A stretch of 64,000 bases of DNA from Clavibacter michiganensis (GTDB lineage: Bacteria > Actinomycetota > Actinomycetes > Actinomycetales > Microbacteriaceae), in assembly GCF_002151125.1 (NCBI RefSeq), contig NZ_MDJZ01000005.1, positions 372,001 through 436,000 of the forward strand, written 5' to 3'. Positions 1 to 10,200 of this stretch are shown piece by piece. The notes under the pieces were generated by a model. The model did not search any database and was not told the origin of the DNA. It saw only the letters and a list, made by a program, of their open reading frames with translations. Made by a program: the position numbers and the translations under genes. Positions within the stretch are counted from its first letter, which is position 1, and every line of letters begins with the position of its first letter.

Positions 1-1829
<1,829 letters not shown>

Positions 1830-1926
1830 GGGCGACTCCTGGGGTTCGGGTGGGCGCGGGCGGCCCGGTTCACGATCATATGGGGGCGGCCTCCGCGGAT
1901 CCGCCGCGTGACGCGGTGCGCGCGGG

Positions 1927-2526
1927 TCACTCCCCCACGAGGCGCCGGCCCTCGAAGGCGCGGCCGAGCGTGACCTCGTCGGCGTACTCGAGGTCGCCGC
2001 CGACGGGGAGGCCGGAGGCGAGGCGCGTGACGCGGATGTCGAAGGTGGAGAGCAGCCGCGAGAGGTAGGTGGCGGTCGCCTCGCCCTCCAGGTTCGGGTC
2101 CGTGGCGATGATGACCTCGGTGACCGTGGCGTCGGCGAGTCGCTGCATGAGCTGGCGGATGCGGAGGTCGTCCGGTCCGATGCCGTCGATGGGGCTGATG
2201 GCCCCGCCGAGGACATGGTAGAGCCCGCGGAACTCGCGCGTGCGCTCGATGGCGACGACGTCCTTCGCCTCCTCGACCACGCAGATGGTGGCGGGGCTGC
2301 GGCGGGGGTCGCGGCAGATGCCGCAGGTCTCCTCCTCGCTCACGTTGCCGCAGATGGCGCAGAAGCGCACCTTGTCGCGGACGACGGTGAGCACCTCGGC
2401 CAGGCGGGAGACGTCGAACGTCTCCGTCTGGAGGATGTGGAACGCGATGCGCTGGGCGGACTTCGGGCCGATGCCCGGCAGGCGGCCGAGCTCGTCGATC
2501 AGCTCCTGGACGATTCCCTCGTACAT
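1927..2526 (-). CDS. recR: Recombination mediator RecR
   Basis: RecR works with RecO/RecF to load RecA at single-stranded gaps. The 199-residue length is typical. Visible features in order: a helix-hairpin-helix segment ([18 protein letters not shown], about residues 13-30), a four-cysteine zinc finger (Cys56, Cys59, Cys68, Cys71) and a Toprim domain from about residue 80 with [12 protein letters not shown]. The start is only six bases after the dnaX stop, so translation is probably coupled. The ybaB/ebfC gene commonly found between dnaX and recR in other bacteria is absent. Confidence 0.96.
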   Translation of the reverse strand: MYEGIVQELIDELGRLPGIGPKSAQRIAFHILQTETFDVSRLAEVLTVVRDKVRFCAICGNVSEEETCGICRDPRRSPATICVVEEAKDVVAIERTREFRGLYHVLGGAISPIDGIGPDDLRIRQLMQRLADATVTEVIIATDPNLEGEATATYLSRLLSTFDIRVTRLASGLPVGGDLEYADEVTLGRAFEGRRLVGE

Positions 2527-2532
2527 GCGGCG

Positions 2533-5016
2533 CTAGTCCTGACCTGTGGGGCGGATGGTGGGGCGGGCCTTGCGCTCGACGGGCTTCTCCTCGATGAAGC
2601 TCGCCTGCAGGATCTCGCGGACGACGGACTCGCCGTAGCGCTGGGGCGCGGCGGCGGCGGACGGCGCCGCCTTGGCGGATGGCGCGGCCCTCGCGGCGGG
2701 GGCGTCGCCGGCCGTCGCCGCGGATCCGGCTGCCGGGGTCCGCTGCGCGGGGACGGAGCGGGCGACGGGCGGGGCCGAGTCGGGCGACGCGCCTCCCGTG
2801 GCCCAGCCGGGCTCGGCGGGGCCGAACTCGTCGGGGTCGGGCTCCTCGAAGTCGGGGACGTGCGCGTCCGGGACGACGGCCGATCCGCGGGCGGGCGCGC
2901 TCGGGGCGCTCGGCGCCGCCGGTGCAGCGGCTGCCGGCGCGGCCGGCGGCGCGGCGCGCTCGGGGCGGGAGGCCGGCGCGCGGACCGCCGGGGCCTCGGA
3001 GGCCCCGGGATCGGACGTGGGGATGGCCACCGTGGCCCACCCTCCGCCGGCCGGGGTCGTCTTCGCGGGGACGGCCTTCGCGGGAGGAGCGGACGCCGCG
3101 GCGGGGGCCGCCGGCTGCGCGGGCGGCGTCGCCGACGCGGATGCGGGCGGAACAGCACCGGCGCCGGCGCCGGATCCGCTCGGCGCCGTGTCGGGCGCGG
3201 ACGGACGGGCCGCGCCGGCAGGCGGGGTGGCGGACGTGCTCGGCGCGGGCGCCGGGGATCCGGATCCGCCGCTGCTCGGGGCAGCGCCGCCCGAGGGAGC
3301 CGCGCTGCCCCCGTGCGGCTCGACGCGCGCGATGAACTTCACGCGGATGCCGAGGACGTCGAGGATCGCGGTGCGGAGGATGTCGCTGACGCCCTGCCCG
3401 GGAGCGCCGCGCTCCTTGAACCTCTCGGCGTCGTTCGCGCTGACGAAGGCGAGCGTGAGCACGTCGTCGGCGAGGGCGCGGGGCGTGGCGGTGACCGCGA
3501 CGAGCCACGCGCTGCGCTTGGCCTTCTCGACGGCCTCCACGACCGACGGCCAGGAGTCCCGCAGCTGCTCGAAGGTGACGGGGCCGACGGGAGCGGCCGC
3601 CGCCGCCGCGGGGGCGGGGGCGGGCGCCGCGCTCTGCGCCGCGGAGGACCCGGCGGCAGCGGGCGCCGCTGACTCCGTGGGTGGGGTCGAGGTCGAGGCG
3701 GCGGGCTCGGCGGCGGGCTCGGCCGCCGGCGCGGGCTCCGCCGCGGGCGTCGGGGCGGAAGCGGGGACCCGCTTCGGGGCGGCAGGAGCCGGTGCAGCGA
3801 CGGCGGGAGCAGCGGGAGCAGCGGCGGGTGCAGGATCCGCTCCCCCGTCGGCGACGCCGACGCGCCGCTCGAGACGCTCGACCCGGGCGAGGGCGCCGCG
3901 GTGCGTGTCGTCGCTGGCGGGCACGAGCACGCGCGCCACGAGCAGCTCGAGGTGGAGGCGCGGGGACGTGGCGCCCGTCATCTCTGTGAGGGCGGCGTTG
4001 ACGACGTCGGCCGCGCGCGACAGCTCGACGGCGCCGAAGGCGACGGCCTGGGCGCGCATGCGCTCGAGCTCGTCCTCCGGGGTGCCGCGCAGCACGGCGG
4101 CCGCGCCCTCCACGGACGTGGCGCCGACGATGATGAGGTCGCGCAGGCGCTCGAGCAGGTCCTCCACGAAGCGGCGCGGATCCTGGCCGGTCTGGATGAC
4201 ACGGTCGACGCCCGCGAACGCACCTGCCGCGTCGTGCCGGGCGACCGCGTCGATGACCTCGTCGAGCAGGGCCGCGTGCGTGTAGCCCAGGAGGGCGACG
4301 GCGCGCTCGTACTCGACGCTCTCGTCCTCCGAGCCCGCGATGAGCTGGTCGAGCAGGGACAGCGTGTCGCGCACGGATCCCCCGCCGGCGCGCACGACGA
4401 GCGGCAGGACGCCGGGCGCCACCTGCACGCTCTCCTCGCGGGACAGGTGCTCCACGTAGTCGAGCATCTGGGCGGGCGGCACGAGACGGAAGGGGTAGTG
4501 GTGCGTGCGGGAGCGGATGGTGCCGATGACCTTGTCGGGCTCGGTGGTGGCGAAGATGAACTTCACGTGCTCGGGCGGCTCCTCCACGATCTTCAGCAGC
4601 GCGTTGAAGCCCTGCGGCGTGACCATGTGCGCCTCGTCGAGGATGAAGATCTTGTAGCGGTCGCGCGCGGGGGCGAAGACCGCCCGCTCGCGGATGTCGC
4701 GCGCGTCGTCGACGCCGTTGTGGCTCGCGGCGTCGATCTCGACCACGTCGAGCGACCCGCTGCCCTCGCGGCTGAGCTCGACGCAGCTGGGGCAGACGCC
4801 GCACGGGGTGTCCGTGGGGCCCTCGGCGCAGTTGAGGCAGCGCGCGAGGATGCGGGCCGACGTGGTCTTGCCGCAGCCGCGCGGACCGCTGAAGAGGTAC
4901 GCGTGGTTGACGCGGTTGGTGCGCAGGGCCGTGCGCAACGGATCCGTCACCTGCGTCTGGCCGATGAGCTCGGCGAAGTTCTCTGGCCGATAACGGCGAT
5001 ACAGGGCGGTGACCAC
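2533..5016 (-). CDS. dnaX: DNA polymerase III subunit gamma/tau
   Basis: This is the clamp-loader ATPase subunit of the replicative polymerase. The 827-residue protein opens MVTALYRRYRPENF and has Walker A GPRGCGKT (residues 44-51), a cysteine cluster for zinc just after it (CLNC...CGVCPSC), Walker B FILDEAHM and the conserved clamp-loader fold through about residue 360. The remainder is a very long Ala/Pro/Ser-rich linker with a short conserved tau-like segment (about residues 470-570), then more linker and a conserved tail ending in PTIRPTGQD. The start is GTG at 5016. No ribosome binding site is properly spaced, but a TATCCT box lies seven bases upstream, so the mRNA may be leaderless. No programmed frameshift site for a short gamma form was identified. 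Confidence 0.94.
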   Translation of the reverse strand: MVTALYRRYRPENFAELIGQTQVTDPLRTALRTNRVNHAYLFSGPRGCGKTTSARILARCLNCAEGPTDTPCGVCPSCVELSREGSGSLDVVEIDAASHNGVDDARDIRERAVFAPARDRYKIFILDEAHMVTPQGFNALLKIVEEPPEHVKFIFATTEPDKVIGTIRSRTHHYPFRLVPPAQMLDYVEHLSREESVQVAPGVLPLVVRAGGGSVRDTLSLLDQLIAGSEDESVEYERAVALLGYTHAALLDEVIDAVARHDAAGAFAGVDRVIQTGQDPRRFVEDLLERLRDLIIVGATSVEGAAAVLRGTPEDELERMRAQAVAFGAVELSRAADVVNAALTEMTGATSPRLHLELLVARVLVPASDDTHRGALARVERLERRVGVADGGADPAPAAAPAAPAVAAPAPAAPKRVPASAPTPAAEPAPAAEPAAEPAASTSTPPTESAAPAAAGSSAAQSAAPAPAPAAAAAAPVGPVTFEQLRDSWPSVVEAVEKAKRSAWLVAVTATPRALADDVLTLAFVSANDAERFKERGAPGQGVSDILRTAILDVLGIRVKFIARVEPHGGSAAPSGGAAPSSGGSGSPAPAPSTSATPPAGAARPSAPDTAPSGSGAGAGAVPPASASATPPAQPAAPAAASAPPAKAVPAKTTPAGGGWATVAIPTSDPGASEAPAVRAPASRPERAAPPAAPAAAAPAAPSAPSAPARGSAVVPDAHVPDFEEPDPDEFGPAEPGWATGGASPDSAPPVARSVPAQRTPAAGSAATAGDAPAARAAPSAKAAPSAAAAPQRYGESVVREILQASFIEEKPVERKARPTIRPTGQD

Positions 5017-5023
5017 GATCCTG

Positions 5024-5029
5024 AGGATA
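5024..5029 (-). promoter_or_regulatory. Candidate -10 box of dnaX (leaderless start)
   Basis: On the minus strand TATCCT is followed by seven bases and then the GTG start of dnaX. Transcription would begin at or next to the start codon. An AGGA lies in the spacer but only two to three bases from the GTG, too close to act as a normal ribosome binding site. Confidence 0.45.
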
Positions 5030-5063
5030 CCGGGCACCCCCGACCGTCCGGCCGCCGCGCGCG

Positions 5064-6260
5064 TCAGCGCTCGGCGGCCGCCTCGACGGCGGGGGCTGGG
5101 GAGGAGGAGCGGCCGGCCCGCGCGTCGCGGAGCCCGCGCATCCGCCCGGGCGCCTCCGTCCGCCACCGGCCGAGGAGCGCGAGCCCCTCCCGCCAGGTCG
5201 CGTCGCGCACGAACAGGAAGTCGAGCGCGATCATCGCGAGCGAGAACGGCCAGAGCCCGAGCAGCACGCCGATCATGACGTGCATGCCCGTGATCACGAC
5301 GAGCGCGACGACACGGGTGGGCCGCCAGAGGATCAGCAGCGGGAACAGGCCCTGGAACGCGACCGCGGCGAAGCTGGCCAGCGCGATGCCGATGCTCGAC
5401 TGCACGAGGAGGTCGTTCATCCACGGCCAGGGGCGGTACCCGTCGATGACGAGCGAGTAGTAGGTGGCTGTGCCGTTCCGCCACTCCTCCCCCTGCAGCT
5501 TGAGGATCGCGGAGTTCACGTAGATGAGCATGATCTGGTACGCGCAGAGCACCAGCGCCGTGTTGTGCAGGAGCACCGGGACGAGGCGCGGGATCCGCGC
5601 GGCGGCGCGCCGGGCCGCGAGCACCGGGGAGGACGCGGGTCGCGCACCCGGTCCGGCCTGGCGTCGGCGACGGACGGCATCGAGCGAGAAGTGCCGGGAC
5701 AGGTCCGCGAAGAGCGCGAAGAACAGCGTCAGGCGCATGACCGTGTCGCCGCCGTTGGTGAGCAGCGTGCTGTTCGTGGAGAGGCTGATCCAGAGGAGAA
5801 GGAGGAACGGCGTCACGATGCGCGAGCGCCAGCCGAGGGTGAAGAGGACGGCGAGGACGGTCAGCGCCAGGTACGCCAGGTCGAAGAGCGTCGCATCCGT
5901 CTTCGAGAACAGGCCCGTGAAGAACGCCGGCCAGGCCCGGCGGGTGGCCTCGGGGTCGATGAAGCGGGATCCGACGCCCCAGAGGTAGTGGCGGTCGGCG
6001 AAGCACGTGACGAGCACGAGGAGGATCACGGCGCCGAGCGTGATGCGCAGCGCGGCGAAGCTGTAGGTGGCGTGCTCGCGCTCGGTCATCCAGGTGGCGA
6101 TGCCGCGCGGCCAGCCTCCCGGGTGCCGGAGCGCCGCCAGCAGCTCGCGGTCCTGCATCGCCTGCCGGACCCGAGAGGCAGCGGCGGCGCGCGGACCGGG
6201 GCGCTCGGCGACGGAGGCAGGGCGGTCGGTACGTCGGATGTCGTGCGTTCCGGTGCTCAT
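5064..6260 (-). CDS. HTTM-domain membrane protein (vitamin K-dependent gamma-carboxylase-like)
   Basis: A 398-residue multi-spanning membrane protein. A cytosolic-looking N-terminus of about 65 residues is followed by several hydrophobic helices. Two stretches typical of the HTTM family are visible: LTNGGDTVMRLTLFFALFAD followed by SLDA, and SAILKLQGEEWRNGTATYY. HTTM proteins share an ancestor with the membrane part of gamma-glutamyl carboxylases; the bacterial function is mostly unknown. Start ATG at 6260 overlaps the stop of the upstream DUF5819 gene by four bases (ATGA), so the pair is translationally coupled. The C-terminus is a charged, disordered tail. Family assignment is fairly safe; enzymatic activity is not established. 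Confidence 0.82.
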   Translation of the reverse strand: MSTGTHDIRRTDRPASVAERPGPRAAAASRVRQAMQDRELLAALRHPGGWPRGIATWMTEREHATYSFAALRITLGAVILLVLVTCFADRHYLWGVGSRFIDPEATRRAWPAFFTGLFSKTDATLFDLAYLALTVLAVLFTLGWRSRIVTPFLLLLWISLSTNSTLLTNGGDTVMRLTLFFALFADLSRHFSLDAVRRRRQAGPGARPASSPVLAARRAAARIPRLVPVLLHNTALVLCAYQIMLIYVNSAILKLQGEEWRNGTATYYSLVIDGYRPWPWMNDLLVQSSIGIALASFAAVAFQGLFPLLILWRPTRVVALVVITGMHVMIGVLLGLWPFSLAMIALDFLFVRDATWREGLALLGRWRTEAPGRMRGLRDARAGRSSSPAPAVEAAAER

Positions 6261-7132
6261 CGTGCGTACCTCTCCACCACTCCCTGATAGGCGCTGAGCG
6301 CCTGCGGATCGATGACGTCGTCCGCCTGGCGCCATCCGTAGGTCCGTGCCGTGGGCTCGAACTGCCTCTGCTCATCGAGACGGTTCTCGTAGTCGTTGGG
6401 ACGGGTGGTCACGACGCGCCAGCGGACGCGCTCGATCTCACGACCGAAGTACGCGGTGCCCCAGTAGGTCGTGAACTCCTTCATGACGTAGTCGTAGCGG
6501 AGGAACGAGATGACGCGGCCCCTCGTGCCGTCCTCGAGGCCGGAGAGCTGCTCGACGAGCGAGGCGGGGGTCTTGGCGGCGAAGCCGGTGTCGGTGCGGC
6601 GGATGAACGTGTCGATCACGACGCGACGCTGCTCCGGGGTGAGCGCCTGGTAGCGGGTGCTGTACGCCTTCAGCAGGTTCGCGCTCTGCTTGTTGGTGCG
6701 GGACGCCTGGATGTCGCCGGCACCGGACTCGTACTCGGCCTCGGTGATGTCGACCCAGTCGCTCTTCACGAGGGCTCCGGAGTCGTCCCGCCACTGCGCC
6801 TGCATCTCGAGGTACCGGTTCGTCTTCTGGATGGCGGGGGCGAAGACGTTCCACTGCTGCCCGAAGTAGGGGCGGGCGGGGGCGGTGAGGGCGCGCGTCG
6901 TCGCGTTCTGCGGCACCGCCATGAGGATGGTCGTCGCCACGTAGACGGCGACGACCAGGAGAGCCACGGCCGCGCCGATGCGCGCACCACGGGTGAGCGG
7001 CGGGGCGGAGGCATCGCCTCGCAACCCGGAGCGGCGACGGGCGCTCTCCTCGCCACCGCTCCGAGGGGTCGTGACCTCCTCGGCGGTGGCGGCGTGGGCC
7101 CCGCGGGGCCGTCCCTGCGTCGTGTCGGTCAT
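6257..7132 (-). CDS. DUF5819 family membrane-anchored protein
   Basis: A 291-residue protein with a hydrophilic N-terminus (about 50 residues), one transmembrane helix (about residues 53-73, AVALLVVAVYVATTILMAVP) and a predominantly extracytoplasmic domain containing YFGQQWNVFAP, a motif I associate with the DUF5819 family. The C-terminal half is rich in charged and aromatic residues (MKEFTTYWGTAYFGREIERV). It is coupled by a four-base overlap to the HTTM gene. In actinobacteria the two families often occur as neighbours, suggesting one functional unit at the membrane. Start ATG at 7132 has a GGGGGA site upstream. Molecular function unknown. Confidence 0.8.
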   Translation of the reverse strand: MTDTTQGRPRGAHAATAEEVTTPRSGGEESARRRSGLRGDASAPPLTRGARIGAAVALLVVAVYVATTILMAVPQNATTRALTAPARPYFGQQWNVFAPAIQKTNRYLEMQAQWRDDSGALVKSDWVDITEAEYESGAGDIQASRTNKQSANLLKAYSTRYQALTPEQRRVVIDTFIRRTDTGFAAKTPASLVEQLSGLEDGTRGRVISFLRYDYVMKEFTTYWGTAYFGREIERVRWRVVTTRPNDYENRLDEQRQFEPTARTYGWRQADDVIDPQALSAYQGVVERYAR

Positions 7133-7208
7133 GGTGCGCCGTCCCCCTGGTGCGTCGGGTGCTCGGTGAGCTGGTGATGCTGCCGTGCCGGTCTCGTGGA
7201 GCGGTTCA

Positions 7209-7250
7209 GGGCGGGCAGCCCACGGCGTTCATGCCGTGGGCTGCCCGCCC
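7209..7250 (-). terminator. Strong intergenic hairpin (18-bp perfect stem)
   Basis: Arms 7209-7226 and 7233-7250 are perfectly complementary with a six-base loop. It lies just after the stop of the LPVTGG surface protein gene and before the DUF5819 gene on the same strand, so it most likely ends the upstream transcript. No long T-run follows, as is common in actinobacteria. Confidence 0.8.
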
Positions 7251-7274
7251 GTCATCGCTGTCGTGCCTCCGGGA

Positions 7275-10200
7275 TCACGCCCGGCGGCTGCGTCCCTGGT
7301 GGAGGGCGCCCGCGCCGGCGAGCATCATCAGGAGCGCGATGCCGCCCAGCAGGAACAGCCCGTCGGACTCGCCACCGGTCACCGGGAGGATGCCGCCGCC
7401 GTAGCCGCCGCCCCCTCCTCGGATCGGGGTGCCGGGCTGGCCGGCGGGCACCGTCTTCGCGACCACCGTGAAGTCGGTGTCCTCGAAGTCGGCCGGTCCG
7501 GACTCGCTGCCCGTCACCGTGACCGAGTGCGCGCCCAGCTCGAAGTCGGCGCCGACCGGGAAGGTGAAGAGCACCCGCCCGTCCGCGCCGGCCTTCTGCG
7601 AGGCCAGCGGCATCGGCGTCGAGTTCACCGTGGCGGAGACGGTCTCACCGGGGGTGAACCCGGTGCCCGTGACCTGCTGGATCACGCCGGTGCCGCGGAC
7701 GACGGTCGGGAAGGCGACCGTCGCGCGGGTGACCTGGTCGGATCCGTCGGTGCCGTCGGTCGCGTCGGCGGCGTCCGTCGCGTCGGCGGCGTCGGTCGCG
7801 TCGGCGGCGTCCGTCGCGTCGGCGGCGTCGGTCGCGTCGGTCGCGTCGGCAGCGTCGGTCGCGTCGGTCGCGTCGGCAGCGTCGGTCGCGTCAACAGCGT
7901 CGGCCGCGTCCACGTCAGCGGCATCCACGTCAGCAGCGTCGGCCGCGTCCATGTCAGCGGCATCCACGTCAGCAGCGTCGACCGCGTCCACATCAGCCGC
8001 GTCCACGTCAGCAGCGTCAGCGGCATCCACGTCAGCAGCGTCAACCGCATCCACATCAGCAGCGTCGACCGCGTCTGCGTCGGCCGCGTCCACATCAGCA
8101 GCGTCGGCCGCGTCCACATCAGCAGCGTCGGCCGCGTCCACGTCAGCAGCGTCAGCGGCATCCACGTCAACCGCGTCTACGTCGGCAGCGTCGGCGTCAG
8201 CAGCGTCCACGTCGGCGGCATCCACGGCGTCTGCGGCATCCGCATCCACGTCAGCCGCGTCGACTGTGTCGGTGTCGACACCGTCGAGGTCCGTCGCGTC
8301 CACATCGAGAGCGTCCACGGCGTCGACCACGTCGACGTCGAGGGCATCGAGGTCAGCAGCATCGACATCCAAGACGTCCAGACCACCATCGAGGTCCAGC
8401 ACATCCGACGCATCCACGACATCGACCGTGTCGGTGTCGACACCGTCGAGATCCGTCGCGTCCACATCGAGAGCGTCCACGGCGTCGACCACGTCGACGT
8501 CGAGGGCATCGAGGTCAGCAGCATCGACATCCAAGACGTCCAGACCACCATCGAGGTCCAGCACATCCGACGCATCCACGACATCGACCGTGTCGGTGTC
8601 GACACCGTCGAGATCCGTCGCGTCCACATCCAGCGCGTCCACGGCGTCGACCACATCGACATCCAGGGCGTCCAGGTCAGCGGCGTCGACGTCCAGCACG
8701 TCGAGCGTGCCGTCGAGGTCCAGGACGTCGGCGTCCACGTCCGTCAGGTCCGCGTCCGTGCCGTCGAGGTCCGTCGTGTCGACGTCGAGGCCGTCCACCA
8801 CGTCGACCACGTCGACGTCGAGGGCATCGAGGTCAGCGGCATCGACGTCGAGGACGTCCAGGCCGCCGTCGAGGTCGAGCACGTCGACATCAGCACCGTC
8901 GGCGTCGGCCGCGGGCTGCGCGACCGTGAAGTCGACGGAGTCGGGCACGCCCGTGGGCACGCCGTCGACGCTCTGCTCGGCGGTCGCGGTGTACTCACCG
9001 GAGGGGAGCTGCTCGAACACCGCGGAGAAGGAACCGGTGACCGCGTCGGCCGGCACGGTCTGCGCGGGACGACCGGGGATCGTGACCGTGACGACGGCGC
9101 CGGGCTCGGCCGTGCCGCTCACGGTGACGTCCTGCGGGCCGACCGGGAAGGCCTGGCCGTCGGTCGGAGCCGTGATCACCACGGGCGCGACGGGTGCGAC
9201 GACCGCGGCCTCCGCACGGACCGTGGAGGTGGCGAGGCCGATGACGGGTCCGTCGGCGGCGGGCAGCAGCTGGATCTCGAGGGCCGTCACGCTGAACGAT
9301 CCGGGCTCGAAGCCCCTCTCGTCCGCGAAGTCGCCCGGAGTGTCCTGCGCGTTGACCGTCAGCCGCACGAGCGAGTCGAGGGCCGCGATGACGGGCGCGA
9401 TGTCCGCGAGGACGGCACCGGTCACGGCCGTGAGCGCGTCGACGACGTCGGCCAGGTCGAGCAGGTCGGCGTTGTCACCGGCGAGGGCCGGGATGAGGCC
9501 GTCCGTGATGGCGGCCAGCAGGGGCTCCGTGATCGTGTCGAGGGGCAGCCCGACGAGGTTCGTCCCCGCGAGGCTGATGTCCGGGGCGGTGTTGCCGGGA
9601 CCGGTGGGGTTCAGCAGCGACGACAGGGTCGTGTCGATGCCGATGACCACGTCGCCCAGGGGGACGTCGGGCAGACCCAGCGCGCCGGGCACGGTGACGG
9701 CGGCGGCGATGTCCGCCGACACGGCCGTCGCGTCGAGCACGGCCTCCAGCAGGCGCGCGGGGAGCTGCTCCGTGAGGATCGCGCGGAGCGCCGTCTCGAC
9801 GGCCTGGTTCAGGAGCTCGGGGGTGAGGACGCGGGTGTTCGCGGCCTGTCCGTTGAGGTCCTGGATCTCGTCGAGGTCGAGCACGATCGTGCCCGCCTCG
9901 ATGTCGATGGTGACCGGGCCGCTCGTGAGCGGCTCGGAGATGGCCGCCGCGACGGCCGCCTGTGTGTCCACGGCCGCCGTGATGTCGCTGGTGACGTCGG
10001 CGACGCCCAGCAGCGGCAGGTTCAGCGCGTCGCCGAGGAGTCCCCCGAGCAGCGCCTCCGTGTCGGCGTCGATCGCGACGCCGGTCTGGATCTGCGGGGC
10101 CAGGCCGTCGACGACGCCGGTGAGCGCGTCGGCGAGGCCGACGACGACGGGGCTCGTGAGCGTCGACTCGGCCGACGCGATCCGGTAGTCCGAGGTGGGG

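Noticed and set aside
2533-5016. Programmed frameshift producing a short gamma form of dnaX
   Set aside because: No A-run slippery sequence with a following stem was found; in such GC-rich genes only the long form is expected.
7745-8890. CRISPR-like array
   Set aside because: Repeats are contiguous and coding, without unique spacers of constant length, and no cas genes are present.
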